A stretch of 25,513 bases of DNA, taken from assembly GCF_902364025.1 (NCBI RefSeq), contig NZ_CABJCG010000036.1:1-25513 (forward strand). Reading direction: 5' to 3'. The stretch is from Enterocloster lavalensis (lineage in GTDB: Bacteria > Bacillota > Clostridia > Lachnospirales > Lachnospiraceae). Made by a program: the position numbers and the translations under genes. Below are positions 14,541 through 25,513 of this stretch, in pieces. The stretch's first letter is position 1, and each line of letters opens with the position of its first letter. The notes under the pieces were generated by a model. It worked only from the letters and a program-made list of their open reading frames with translations, was not told the origin of the DNA and did no database searches.

Positions 14541-15911
14541 ATGATCGATATAATTGAGAAAAATTGGGAGCAGATCCTATTAAATCTGAAAGAAGAACAT
14601 GAGATAAGCGATATCTCCTTTAAGACGTGGCTGTTACCCTTAAAGCCGTACTCATTTAAGAACAATACCGTGACCATCATTGTCCCGGAACAGACCTTTT
14701 TAGCCTATGTAAAGCGCAGATACAGCCTGCTCATGAAGGTCGCAATCTCCGAATTCCTCGGAGTGGAGTGTGAAATTGAATTCAAGCTGGAGGATCAGCT
14801 GGCCGAGGCCAATCTGTCCACCGAGCCGCAGCTGATCGAGAAAAACAATACCTCCGTCAGCCCGGACGTGATCCAGAGCGCCAACTTGAATCCCAAGTAC
14901 ACCTTCGACACCTTTGTGGTGGGTTCCAACAACAACCTGGCCCACGCCGCAGCCCTGGCCGTGGCCGAGTCGCCGGGCGAGATTTACAATCCCCTGTTCA
15001 TCTACGGAGGCGTGGGATTGGGGAAAACCCACCTGATGCACGCAATCGCCCACTTCATATTAAAGAACACTCCGACCTCCAAGATCCTCTATGTCAGCTC
15101 GGAGACCTTTACCAATGAACTGATCGATGCGATCCGGAACAAAAACAACATCACCACCACGGAGTTTCGCGAGAAATACCGCAACAACGACGTGCTGCTC
15201 ATCGATGATATCCAGTTTATCATCGGCAAGGAAAGTACCCAGGAAGAATTCTTCCACACCTTCAACACCCTGTACGAGTCGAAAAAGCAGATCATTATCA
15301 GCTCCGATAAACCGCCCAAGGAGATCGAGACGCTGGAAGAACGTCTGCGCTCCCGCTTTGAGTGGGGTCTGACCGTGGACATCCAGTCCCCGGACTACGA
15401 GACGCGGATGGCGATTCTGCAGAAAAAAGAAGAGCTGGAAGGTTATAATATCGACAATGAAGTGATCAAGTACATTGCCACCAACATCAAGTCCAATATC
15501 CGGGAACTGGAAGGCGCTCTCACCAAGATCGTGGCCCTGTCCCGGCTGAACAAGTGCGACATCACCCTAGAGCTGGCCGAGGAAGCCTTAAAGGACATTA
15601 TCTCCCCCGGAGCCCAGCGGGAAGTGACCCCGGACCTGATCATCCAGGTGGTTTCCGACCACTTCGGACTGGCTCCCCTTGACATTTCCTCCCAGAAGCG
15701 CAACAAGGAAATCGTCTATCCCCGGCAGATCGTCATGTATCTCTGCCGCAATATGACGGCCACTCCCCTTCAGGCCATTGGCCGGTATCTTGGCGGACGC
15801 GACCACACCACCGTCATACACGGAGCTGATAAAATCACAGCGGACCTTTTGAAGGACGAGACGCTGAAGAATACGATCGAGATCCTAAAGAAGAAAATCA
15901 ATCCACAATAA
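14541..15911 (+). CDS. dnaA: Chromosomal replication initiator DnaA
   Basis: A 456-residue initiator of normal length. Domain I (about 1-80) begins with a helical segment ending FKTWLLPLKP. A short domain II linker lies near 85-118. Domain III is an AAA+ ATPase that opens with NPKYTFDTFVVG and has Walker A GGVGLGKTH (156-164) and Walker B VLLIDDIQF (218-226). Domain IV ends with the DnaA-box-binding signature GGRDHTTVIHG. It binds the boxes on both sides and melts origin DNA. TAGGAG lies 7 bases before the ATG, and promoter 14466-14494 precedes it. It is the first gene of the rightward dnaA-dnaN-S4-recF-gyrB-gyrA series. Confidence 0.98.
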   Translation: MIDIIEKNWEQILLNLKEEHEISDISFKTWLLPLKPYSFKNNTVTIIVPEQTFLAYVKRRYSLLMKVAISEFLGVECEIEFKLEDQLAEANLSTEPQLIEKNNTSVSPDVIQSANLNPKYTFDTFVVGSNNNLAHAAALAVAESPGEIYNPLFIYGGVGLGKTHLMHAIAHFILKNTPTSKILYVSSETFTNELIDAIRNKNNITTTEFREKYRNNDVLLIDDIQFIIGKESTQEEFFHTFNTLYESKKQIIISSDKPPKEIETLEERLRSRFEWGLTVDIQSPDYETRMAILQKKEELEGYNIDNEVIKYIATNIKSNIRELEGALTKIVALSRLNKCDITLELAEEALKDIISPGAQREVTPDLIIQVVSDHFGLAPLDISSQKRNKEIVYPRQIVMYLCRNMTATPLQAIGRYLGGRDHTTVIHGADKITADLLKDETLKNTIEILKKKINPQ

Positions 15912-16194
15912 CCTGTGAAAATCATGTGGACGAGCTGTGGAAACGAGATGCGAGCATTTTAACCCTCAAAACCATTTTAAAGGCCTTGTGGATAAACCTC
16001 AAGTTATCCTTCCAAAAAAACCGAGATTTCCACAGACCGGTTCACACCTGCTTGTCCATATATTTTAAGGGGTTCAGGTACTTTTACACAAACCCACAAC
16101 CCCTACTACGGTTTCTACGAAAATTTACTCTTTATTTTATATCGTAAAGGCAGTCCAAGTTCACACCAAGTCAGAAAGGAAGTTATCAACAATT
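15912..16194. other. oriC: oriC part 2: dnaA-dnaN intergenic region with DnaA boxes
   Basis: No gene is present. A perfect box TGTGGATAA lies at 15987-15995, with near matches TGTGGACGA 15925-15933, TGTGGAAAC 15936-15944 and TTATCAACA 16183-16191; AATCCACAA (15900-15908) overlaps the end of dnaA. Towards dnaN the DNA becomes AT-rich (16121-16145). This is the second half of a bipartite origin and the likely site of opening. No convincing dnaN promoter was found here. Confidence 0.88.
16083..16140 (+). other. Probable origin unwinding element (C-cluster plus DnaA-trio-like CTA triplets)
   Basis: Degenerate boxes (TTTACACAA, ACCCACAAC) lead into a C-cluster (16100-16103), then CTA-CTA-CGG-TTT-CTA triplets (16103-16117) and an AT-rich tract (16119-16140). 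In B. subtilis the opening element has the same order: DnaA box, GC cluster, then repeats read as TAG on the opposite strand (DnaA-trios), then AT-rich DNA. The assignment is by analogy. Confidence 0.65.
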
Positions 16195-17316
16195 ATGAAG
16201 CTGAGATTTCAAAAAGATGCGCTTGTCAACGGAATTAATATTGTACTGAAGGCAGTTCCCTCCAAAACCACCATGTCCATATTGGAATGTATCCTCATCG
16301 ATGCCAGCGGAAGCGAAATCAAGCTTACCGGCAACGATATGGAACTGGGAATCGAGACAAAAGTTGCGGGAGAAATCCTGGAACACGGTAAAATCGCTCT
16401 GGATGCGAAACTCTTCTCCGAGATCACCAGAAGGGTTTCCAGCGAAAGCTCCGCCGTTGTCTCCATTGAAAGCGACGAGCGGTTCAACACCACCATCCGA
16501 TGCGAGAATTCCGTATTCAACATCCAGGGCCGGGACGGCGAGGAATTTGCCTACCTTCCCTATATTGAGCGCGATAAATACATCTGTCTGTCCCAGTTCA
16601 CCTTAAAAGAGGTGATCCAGCAGACCATTTTCTCCATCTCGCCCAACGACAGCAACAAGATGATGTCCGGCGAGCTCTTCGAGGTCAATGAGAACCAGCT
16701 CCAGGTGGTTTCCCTGGACGGACACCGTATTTCCATCCGTAAGGTCCGCTTAAAAGACCATTACGACGATATCAAGGTGATCGTGCCCGGCAAGACTCTG
16801 GGCGAGGTCAGCAAAATTTTAAGCGGGGACAATGAAAAGGAGGTGCTGATCTACTTCAGCGCCAACCACATTCTCTTTGAGTTTGACAACACCATCGTGG
16901 TGTCCCGCCTGATCGAGGGCGAGTATTTTCGCATCAGCCAGATGCTGTCCAGCGATTACGAGACCAAGATTTCCATTAATAAGAAGGAGTTTTTGGACTG
17001 TATCGAGCGCGCCACAATCCTGATCCGCGAGAACGACAAAAAGCCGCTGATCATTAATATCACCGACAATTCCATGCAGCTGAAGCTGAATTCCAGCTTC
17101 GGTTCCATGAACGCGGACCTGCTGATCCACAAGAACGGCAAGGACATTATGATCGGCTTTAACCCCAAGTTCCTCATCGACGCCCTGCGCGCCATTGACG
17201 ACGAGGAAATCAACCTTTATATGATGAATCCCAAGTCCCCCTGCTTCATCAAGGATGACGAGGAGAACTACATCTATCTGATCCTGCCGGTGAATTTCAA
17301 CGCCGCGTCGGTTTAA
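16195..17316 (+). CDS. dnaN: DNA polymerase III beta subunit (sliding clamp)
   Basis: A 373-residue DnaN of normal length that forms the ring-shaped dimer holding polymerase on DNA. Visible features are the start MKLRFQKDALVNGINIVLKA, the middle NDSNKMMSGELFEV and SLDGHRISIRK stretches, and an ending close to ILPVNFNA that resembles the family's PMR-containing C-terminus without the exact MPMR. The ribosome binding site AAAGGA is about 14 bases from the ATG, longer than ideal, and a near-match DnaA box lies between the two. It is followed after 12 bases by the S4-domain gene. Confidence 0.97.
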   Translation: MKLRFQKDALVNGINIVLKAVPSKTTMSILECILIDASGSEIKLTGNDMELGIETKVAGEILEHGKIALDAKLFSEITRRVSSESSAVVSIESDERFNTTIRCENSVFNIQGRDGEEFAYLPYIERDKYICLSQFTLKEVIQQTIFSISPNDSNKMMSGELFEVNENQLQVVSLDGHRISIRKVRLKDHYDDIKVIVPGKTLGEVSKILSGDNEKEVLIYFSANHILFEFDNTIVVSRLIEGEYFRISQMLSSDYETKISINKKEFLDCIERATILIRENDKKPLIINITDNSMQLKLNSSFGSMNADLLIHKNGKDIMIGFNPKFLIDALRAIDDEEINLYMMNPKSPCFIKDDEENYIYLILPVNFNAASV

Positions 17317-17328
17317 GCGGAGGACCTT

Positions 17329-17538
17329 ATGGAAACAATCAAACTGAGAGACGAGTATATTAAACTGGGCCAGGCGTTAAAAGCCGCCGGCCTGGTCGAG
17401 TCCGGAGTGGAGGCAAAATACGCCGTTGAGGACGGAAACGTCAAAGTCAACGGCGAGGTAGCCACCCAGCGGGGCAAAAAGCTGGTGGACGGCGACGTGG
17501 TCGCCTACAAGGGCGAGACCATCAAAATTGTGAAGTAG
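17329..17538 (+). CDS. S4-domain RNA-binding protein (YaaA/RlbA type)
   Basis: A 69-residue protein that is essentially one S4 RNA-binding domain, with IKLGQALKAAGLVESGVEAKYAV and VKVNGEVATQRGKKL. The small dnaN-recF-linked S4 protein is conserved in Firmicutes; B. subtilis YaaA is linked to ribosome assembly, but the function is not firmly set. GGAGGA lies 5 bases before the ATG. It sits 12 bases after dnaN and 15 before recF, so it is surely cotranscribed with them. Confidence 0.93.
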   Translation: METIKLRDEYIKLGQALKAAGLVESGVEAKYAVEDGNVKVNGEVATQRGKKLVDGDVVAYKGETIKIVK

Positions 17539-17553
17539 AAAAAGGAATGTTCC

Positions 17554-20588
<3,035 letters not shown>

Positions 20589-20634
20589 TAAACTCGCATC
20601 AGCTGTTACATTGCAAATATAAAGGAGATTGAAT

Positions 20635-23187
20635 ATGGAACCAAATGTATTTGACAAGGTTCACGAGGTAGACCTTAAAAAGACCATGGAGCAGTCGTAT
20701 ATCGACTACGCCATGAGTGTAATCAGCGCCAGGGCGCTGCCCGATGTAAGAGACGGCCTTAAGCCGGTTCAGAGACGCGTCCTGTTCTCCATGATCGAGC
20801 TGAACAACGGTCCGGATAAGCCCCACCGTAAATGCGCCCGTATCGTCGGCGATACCATGGGTAAATACCACCCCCACGGCGACAGCTCCATCTACGGCGC
20901 TCTGGTCAACATGGCCCAGGAGTGGTCTACCCGTTACCCGCTGGTGGACGGACATGGAAACTTCGGGTCCGTGGACGGCGACGGAGCCGCGGCGATGCGA
21001 TACACGGAAGCCCGCCTGAGCAAGATTTCCATGGAAATGCTGGCGGACATCAATAAAGACACCGTCAACTTTGTTCCCAACTTCGACGAAACCGAGCGGG
21101 AGCCGGTTGTGCTTCCCTCCCGGTACCCCAACCTGCTGGTCAACGGCGCATCCGGTATCGCCGTGGGTATGGCCACCAACATTCCGCCCCACAACCTGCG
21201 CGAGATCATCGGGGCTGTGGTAAAGATGATCGACAACCGGGTTCAGGAAGACCGTGAGACCACCATGGAAGAGCTCATGGAGATCGTCAAGGGTCCCGAC
21301 TTCCCCACCGGAGCCACCATTTTGGGCCGCAGGGCCATTGAGCAGGCATACCGCACCGGCCGTTCCAAGATCAAAGTGCGGGCTGTGACCAATATTGAGA
21401 CCATGGCCAACGGCAAATCCAGAATCATTGTCTCCGAGCTGCCCTACATGGTCAACAAGGCCCGTCTGATCGAGAAGATCGCCGACCTGGTGAAGGAGAA
21501 AAAGATCGACGGAATCACCTACATCGGCGACGAGTCCAACCGCGAGGGCATGCGAATCAACATAGAGCTGCGCCGGGACGTGAACGCCAACGTGATTTTA
21601 AATCAGCTGTTAAAGCACACCCAGCTGCAGGACACCTTCGGCGTAATTATGCTGGCCCTGGTGGACAGCCAGCCCAAGGTGCTGAATCTGCACCAGATGC
21701 TGGATTACTACTTAAAGCACCAGGAGGACGTGGTCCGCAGAAGGACTCAGTACGACTTAAACAAGGCGGAGGAGCGGGCCCATATTTTGGAAGGACTGCT
21801 CATCGCCCTGGATCACATCGACGAGGTGATCAGCATTATCCGCGGGTCCGCCAATGTGGCGGAGGCCAAGCGGCTTCTGACCGAGCGCTTCGGGCTTTCC
21901 GACGCCCAGGCCCAGGCCATCGTGGATATGCGTCTGCGCGCTCTGACCGGTTTGGAGCGGGAGAAGATTGAAAACGAGTACAAGGAGCTCCAGGCGAGAA
22001 TCAGCGAGTTGAAGGCGATTCTGGCAGATGAGAAAAAGCTTTTAGCTGTGATCAAGGAAGAAATTACGATTATCGCCGATAAATACGGCGACGACCGCCG
22101 CACGGCCATCGGTTATGACGACGACATGTCCATGGAGGATCTGATTCCCGATGAGGACACGGTGATCGCCATGACCCATTTAGGTTACATCAAGCGCATG
22201 GACGTGGACAATTTCCGGTCCCAGAACCGCGGCGGAAAGGGCATCAAGGGGATGCAGACCATCGAGGAGGACTACATTGAGGACCTTCTGATGACCACCA
22301 ACCACCACTATGTGATGTGCTTTACCAACACGGGACGGGTTTACCGCCTGAAGGCATACGAGATTCCCGAGGCGGGCCGTACGGCCAGGGGAACGGCCAT
22401 CGTGAACCTGCTCCAGCTTCAGCCGGAGGAGAAGATCACGGCGATCATTCCCATGCGGGAATACAACGAGGACAAATACCTGTTTATGGCCACCAAGGGC
22501 GGCATGGTGAAGAAAACGCCCATGTGCGAGTACGAGAACGTGCGCAAGAACGGCTTGCAGGCTATTGTGCTGCGGGAGAACGACGAGCTGATCGAGGTCA
22601 AGGCAACGGACAACCAGGAGGACATTTTCCTGATTACCAAGAACGGCATGTGTATCCGGTTCCATGAGACCGACGTCCGGGTGACCGGCCGCGTTTCCAT
22701 GGGCGTGATCGGTATGCGCTTTGAGGACGGGGACGAGGTGATCGGCATGCAGATGGCCAGCCAGGGCGACTCCCTGCTTGTGGTGTCGGAGAACGGCATG
22801 GGCAAGCGCACGGTGATCAGTGAGTTCAGCGCTCAGAACCGCGGCGGCAAGGGCGTGATCTGCTATAAGATCACGGAAAAGACCGGCTGCCTCATCGGGG
22901 CCAAGCTGGTGGACGACGGCCGGGAGATCATGATGATTACCACTGAAGGAATTGTGATCCGCATGGTGGTGGACGATATCTCCGTGATCGGGCGAAATAC
23001 CTCCGGCGTAAAGCTGATGGCCATTGACCATGATTCCGATATCAAGGTGGCGAGCATTGCAAAAGTGCGCGAGAGCGTGACCAAGGACAGCAATGTCTAC
23101 AATGAAGAGTATATAGAGGACGAGAACGGCGATTCGGAGGAGGAATCCGAGGAGACTGAAGGGGACGAATCCGGCAGCGAAGCGTAA
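20635..23187 (+). CDS. gyrA: DNA gyrase subunit A
   Basis: An 850-residue GyrA. The winged-helix core has [11 protein letters not shown] and the catalytic Tyr123 in MRYTEARL. The C-terminal beta-pinwheel has a GyrA box [10 protein letters not shown] (QRRGGRG in most relatives) and a second QNRGGKG later. The tail is strongly acidic (D/E/S-rich). In the quinolone pocket, [13 protein letters not shown] keeps the Ser equivalent to E. coli Ser83 (Ser84 here) but has Gly88 where E. coli has Asp87. The ATG at 20635 is preferred over the TTG at 20629, since AAAGGAG lies 7 bases before the ATG and only 2 before the TTG. It ends the dnaA-gyrA series at a strong terminator. Confidence 0.98.
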   Translation: MEPNVFDKVHEVDLKKTMEQSYIDYAMSVISARALPDVRDGLKPVQRRVLFSMIELNNGPDKPHRKCARIVGDTMGKYHPHGDSSIYGALVNMAQEWSTRYPLVDGHGNFGSVDGDGAAAMRYTEARLSKISMEMLADINKDTVNFVPNFDETEREPVVLPSRYPNLLVNGASGIAVGMATNIPPHNLREIIGAVVKMIDNRVQEDRETTMEELMEIVKGPDFPTGATILGRRAIEQAYRTGRSKIKVRAVTNIETMANGKSRIIVSELPYMVNKARLIEKIADLVKEKKIDGITYIGDESNREGMRINIELRRDVNANVILNQLLKHTQLQDTFGVIMLALVDSQPKVLNLHQMLDYYLKHQEDVVRRRTQYDLNKAEERAHILEGLLIALDHIDEVISIIRGSANVAEAKRLLTERFGLSDAQAQAIVDMRLRALTGLEREKIENEYKELQARISELKAILADEKKLLAVIKEEITIIADKYGDDRRTAIGYDDDMSMEDLIPDEDTVIAMTHLGYIKRMDVDNFRSQNRGGKGIKGMQTIEEDYIEDLLMTTNHHYVMCFTNTGRVYRLKAYEIPEAGRTARGTAIVNLLQLQPEEKITAIIPMREYNEDKYLFMATKGGMVKKTPMCEYENVRKNGLQAIVLRENDELIEVKATDNQEDIFLITKNGMCIRFHETDVRVTGRVSMGVIGMRFEDGDEVIGMQMASQGDSLLVVSENGMGKRTVISEFSAQNRGGKGVICYKITEKTGCLIGAKLVDDGREIMMITTEGIVIRMVVDDISVIGRNTSGVKLMAIDHDSDIKVASIAKVRESVTKDSNVYNEEYIEDENGDSEEESEETEGDESGSEA

Positions 23188-23205
23188 TACGGATCGTGAA
23201 TGAGC

Positions 23206-23237
23206 AAAAGGCTTCCCGCAACAACGGGAAGCCTTTT
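23206..23237 (+). terminator. Intrinsic terminator after gyrA
   Basis: A perfect 13-bp stem (AAAAGGCTTCCCG 23206-23218 with CGGGAAGCCTTTT 23225-23237), a six-base loop and a four-T end. It can act in either direction because both flanks are A/T, but it directly follows gyrA. Confidence 0.9.
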
Positions 23238-23280
23238 GTGAAATATGGAGCCGGAAATTTAACATAAGGGGTAGGCAGTT

Positions 23281-23994
23281 ATGTGGCGGATCATCTATAT
23301 GGTACTTATGAACCTGTTTCATGCTCCCATATGGCTTTATAAAATCGGCCGTATGGGGCGGCCTGAGGACAGGCATACCAAAGAAGAACGATACGAATAT
23401 ATTGCGAAGATGGACAAACGGATCATCCGCAGGGGGCGGGTGGATCTGGTGTGCACCGGCGTTGATGGGATTCCGGAGCAGGACGGGTTTATTATGTTTC
23501 CCAACCATCAGGGGCTTTTTGACGTGCTGGCGCTCTTTGCCACCTGTCCGCGGCCGTTTTCCGTAGTAATTAAGAAAGAAGCGGCCGAGCTGGTGTTGGT
23601 GAAACAGGTGCTGGGAGCGATGCGAAGCCTGCCCATGGACCGGGACGATATCAAGGATCAGGTGCGCGTGATCGGCGAGGTGACAAAGCGGGTGAAGCAG
23701 GGAGATAACTTTGTGATATTCCCGGAGGGCCACCGCAGCCGCAATGGGAATGAGATTCTGGAGTTCAAGAGCGGTACATTTAAAAGCGCCGTAAAGGCGA
23801 GCTGCCCCATCGTGCCCGTAGCGCTGATCAACAGCTACCGGCCCTTTGACATCCGCTCTCTCAGACGCGAGCGGGTGGAGATCCATTATCTGGAGCCCAT
23901 TTATCCGGATCAGTATGCGGGAATGAAAACGGTGGAGATCGCACAGATCGTCCATGACCGGATTCAGGAGGAAATCAACCGGAATATCCGGTAG
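23281..23994 (+). CDS. PlsC-like lysophospholipid acyltransferase
   Basis: A 237-residue membrane-bound acyltransferase of the PlsC/AGPAT family, which adds the second acyl chain to lysophosphatidic acid in phospholipid synthesis. The catalytic HX4D motif is in NHQGLFD (75-81). The glycerol-phosphate-binding motif reads FPEGHRS (147-153), with His in place of the common Thr. FKSGTFKSA and PIVPVAL complete the fold. The N-terminal hydrophobic segment (about 4-20) could anchor it. An AAGGGG site lies about 10 bases before the ATG. It is preceded by the gyrA terminator and no clear promoter was found. Its last 20 bases overlap the convergent GGDEF gene. Confidence 0.9.
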   Translation: MWRIIYMVLMNLFHAPIWLYKIGRMGRPEDRHTKEERYEYIAKMDKRIIRRGRVDLVCTGVDGIPEQDGFIMFPNHQGLFDVLALFATCPRPFSVVIKKEAAELVLVKQVLGAMRSLPMDRDDIKDQVRVIGEVTKRVKQGDNFVIFPEGHRSRNGNEILEFKSGTFKSAVKASCPIVPVALINSYRPFDIRSLRRERVEIHYLEPIYPDQYAGMKTVEIAQIVHDRIQEEINRNIR

Positions 23995-24865
23995 CTTTCA
24001 TTTGCATTTTACAAACGTACATTCTGTCGTCGGCCAGCTTCTCAAGGTCCGCGAAGCTTTGTCCGGGTTCGCGCAGGGCGGTTCCAACCGCAATCTCGCA
24101 CGGAGGAATGTCGTATGCGCGGTTGCTTTCCCGGATCATTTCCAGGATTTGATTTGCTGCCAGATCCGGATATTCCGGGGAACAATTCCTGCAAATCAGC
24201 AGGAACTCGTCACCCCCTACCCGGTAGGCATAGGATGATCCGTCTTCCTCAAGCTGTTTCAGGGCGGAACCGACCTGGCGGATCAGCCGGTCCCCGCAGT
24301 CATGCCCGTACCGGTCGTTTGCCAGCTTTAGGTTGTTGATATCCAGATTCAAAATTCCGATCTTCGCTTCACCCGCGAAGATTGTCTCACTGTCGTGGAT
24401 ATATTTGTTGCGGTTTCCAAGGCGCGTCAGATGGTCGTGGAAGGCGCTCCATTGGAGATCCTGCAGGAGTTGCCTGTTTTGTTGAATGACCTCCTGGTAT
24501 TGCAGCGTCAGGCCGCTGAGTTCACGGGACAGCCCGATAATGTCTTTGGCGCAGGTGACGGCGCCCACCCGGTAGGTCCGGTTGTTTAGCTCCACCCATC
24601 GGTTTCGGACCAGCAGATAGTTTTCCGTGCCTTCAAGGGCCAGCTCCCAGTTTAAGGAGTTAGACTCAGGCCGCTCCTGCACAAACAGGTTCAGAAGGGG
24701 GGAGCCCTTCAGCGCTTCCGGAAACGGCAGATCCATGATTTCCTGCCCGCAAAGACTGATTAAGCCGGTATTCCCACAGATCACCCGGCGGTCTTCCTCA
24801 TCTACTATATAATAGCACTCGATGGTCCTAAGCAGTTCTTCCTTCAACTCTTCCATTGTATTCAT
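23975..24865 (-). CDS. PAS-like sensor with GGDEF (diguanylate cyclase) domain
   Basis: A 296-residue soluble protein. An N-terminal PAS-like part (about 1-110, with YYIVDEEDRRVICGN) leads through a helical linker (about 111-140, LQYQEVIQQNRQLLQDL) into a GGDEF domain that starts DHLTRLGNRNKY. The nucleotide and metal motifs LDINNLKLANDRYGHDCGD (174-192) and GGDEF (217-221) are intact, so cyclic-di-GMP synthesis is likely. The product-inhibition RxxD site upstream of GGDEF is absent. The ATG at 24865 is chosen because AAGGA lies 7 bases upstream, whereas the ATG at 24886 has no site. It is expressed from promoter 24937-24965 and converges on the acyltransferase gene with a 20-bp overlap. What the PAS part senses is unknown. 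Confidence 0.9.
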   Translation of the reverse strand: MNTMEELKEELLRTIECYYIVDEEDRRVICGNTGLISLCGQEIMDLPFPEALKGSPLLNLFVQERPESNSLNWELALEGTENYLLVRNRWVELNNRTYRVGAVTCAKDIIGLSRELSGLTLQYQEVIQQNRQLLQDLQWSAFHDHLTRLGNRNKYIHDSETIFAGEAKIGILNLDINNLKLANDRYGHDCGDRLIRQVGSALKQLEEDGSSYAYRVGGDEFLLICRNCSPEYPDLAANQILEMIRESNRAYDIPPCEIAVGTALREPGQSFADLEKLADDRMYVCKMQMKATGYSG

Positions 24866-24936
24866 CACAATATCCTTTTCCGCCATGAGGCATAGAATTA
24901 GTATTTTTGGTTACGATATGGTAATAGGATAGATAA

Positions 24937-24965
24937 ATCATAATTGAAAAGGGCATACTTTTCAA
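24937..24965 (-). promoter_or_regulatory. Promoter of the GGDEF gene with an embedded palindrome
   Basis: On the reverse strand: TTGAAA (24965-24960), a 17-bp spacer, TATGAT (24942-24937). A perfect inverted repeat TTGAAAAG-N6-CTTTTCAA (24944-24965) covers the -35 and the spacer, as a repressor operator would. No regulator gene is nearby. Confidence 0.75.
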
Positions 24966-25046
24966 TGATATCCTGATGTTTGGCCCTCGCATCCGGCTCA
25001 AAAAAGGCATTATCGCAAATAGTCGCAAAATGTCGGCAAAAATGGG

Positions 25047-25075
25047 TTGACAAGGAGGATTTGATCTAGTATAAT
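25047..25075 (+). promoter_or_regulatory. Perfect consensus sigma-A promoter for tRNA-Ser
   Basis: TTGACA (25047-25052), a 17-bp spacer and TATAAT (25070-25075), an exact match to the consensus. The predicted start near 25082 leaves a leader of about 50 bases before the tRNA, with a small GACA-GAAA-TGTC hairpin. Confidence 0.92.
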
Positions 25076-25134
25076 GATCAATGCGTCTGAGGACAGAAAT
25101 GTCGCAGGACCAATCATATGGAAATTGTGAATTC

Positions 25135-25222
25135 GGAGAAATACTCAAGAGGCCGAAGAGGCGCCCCTGCTAAGGGTGTAGGTCGGGAAACCGGCGCGAG
25201 GGTTCAAATCCCTCTTTCTCCG
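25135..25222 (+). tRNA. tRNA-Ser (anticodon GCT)
   Basis: An 88-base class II tRNA. The acceptor stem GGAGAAA/TTTCTCC is perfect with discriminator G. The D stem is CTC/GAG. The anticodon stem CGCCC/GGGTG encloses CTGCTAA, giving anticodon GCT for AGC and AGU serine codons. The long variable arm (GTCGG-GAAA-CCGGC) marks it as a serine tRNA. The T stem GAGGG/CCCTC encloses TTCAAAT. CCA is not encoded and must be added after transcription. A T-rich run (25225-25231) follows. Confidence 0.95.
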
Positions 25223-25290
25223 CTCTTTTTTCCAAATGATTATTTTTTTACACTTCCGTAGAAAAATAAAAAATTAATCATAAAAAGCAG

Positions 25291-25319
25291 TTGACAAGAT
25301 TCGACAAGCGTGATATGAT
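25291..25319 (+). promoter_or_regulatory. Tandem promoter P1, probably of an rRNA operon
   Basis: TTGACA (25291-25296), a 17-bp spacer, TATGAT (25314-25319). It is the first of three similar promoters in a gene-free, A-rich stretch running off the right edge. Confidence 0.8.
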
Positions 25320-25400
25320 TAATACCCGCTGGGGGTAAAAACCTGGCGAACACATTGGATTTTCAAGCCAACCGACTGAAAAGAAAATGAAAAAAAATTG

Positions 25401-25429
25401 TTGACAAACAAAAGCAACTGTGGTAACAT
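25401..25429 (+). promoter_or_regulatory. Tandem promoter P2, probably of an rRNA operon
   Basis: TTGACA (25401-25406), a 17-bp spacer, TAACAT (25424-25429). It shares TTGTTGACAAAC with P3. A TGTTGA-GAGA-TCAACA hairpin (25441-25456) lies just after the expected start site. Confidence 0.75.
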
Positions 25430-25485
25430 AGTAAAGCTGCTGTTGAGAGATCAACAACAAAGCAAAAAAGTTTTTAAAAAAGTTG

Positions 25486-25513
25486 TTGACAAACGCTGGC
25501 GAGTGTGCTAAGA
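25486..25513 (+). promoter_or_regulatory. Tandem promoter P3, cut by the window edge
   Basis: TTGACA (25486-25491), a 17-bp spacer, then TAAGA at the last five bases, an incomplete -10. Stacked promoters of this type normally precede 16S rRNA in Firmicutes; the rRNA itself is not in view. Confidence 0.7.

Noticed and set aside
22180..23955. A 591-codon open frame on the - strand
   Set aside because: It is antisense to gyrA and the acyltransferase gene; the protein is His- and Leu-rich and has no recognisable domain.
25278..25460. A short - strand frame at the right edge
   Set aside because: It lies across the tandem promoters in A-rich DNA, lacks a ribosome binding site and shows no family features.

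Overview
This window is the chromosomal replication-origin region of a Gram-positive Clostridia-type bacterium, most likely Lachnospiraceae (Clostridium cluster XIVa). The evidence is the conserved order rpmH / dnaA-dnaN-S4-recF-gyrB-gyrA, the long YidC, the paired parA-parB-DUF4446 genes, AGGAGG-type ribosome binding sites, sigma-A promoters with 17-bp spacers, and a tRNA-Ser without an encoded CCA. The genus call is inference from family resemblance only.

Layout. From the left edge, a probable 5' end of a group II intron (cut by the window) lies just past the terminator of a leftward parA-parB-DUF4446 block. Next come two rightward genes read towards the origin: an unusual membrane-anchored alpha/beta hydrolase bracketed by two perfect parS sites, and endonuclease IV (nfo). 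A leftward YeiH-family transporter follows with its own promoter and terminator. The leftward housekeeping block then runs, in transcription order, rpmH-rnpA-yidD-yidC-khpB and mnmE-mnmG-rsmG. Between rpmH and rnpA, past a strong rpmH terminator, sits a 38-bp tandem repeat whose predicted stems co-vary. A leftward ECF transporter S component lies between rpmH and the origin.

Origin. DnaA boxes cluster upstream of dnaA (14204-14448) and again between dnaA and dnaN (15925-16191), where a B. subtilis-like unwinding element (C-cluster, CTA triplets, AT-rich tract) is visible. Rightward from dnaA are dnaN, an S4-domain protein, recF, gyrB and gyrA, with a strong terminator after gyrA. Then come a PlsC-like acyltransferase, a convergent PAS/GGDEF-like diguanylate cyclase, tRNA-Ser(GCT) behind a perfect consensus promoter, and three tandem TTGACA promoters at the right edge that probably drive an rRNA operon beyond the window.

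How it works together. DnaA opens the origin, DnaN and RecF act at forks, gyrase relieves supercoils, and ParB loads at parS and works with ParA to segregate origins. The leftward block makes ribosomal protein L34, RNase P protein, membrane-insertion factors and tRNA/rRNA modification enzymes. Most genes point away from the origin; the exceptions are the hydrolase, nfo and the GGDEF gene.

No clearly new defence or mobile system is present. The points most worth checking are the co-varying repeat array, the intron edge, the parS-flanked hydrolase, the divergent GyrA quinolone-pocket residue and the palindrome in the GGDEF promoter.
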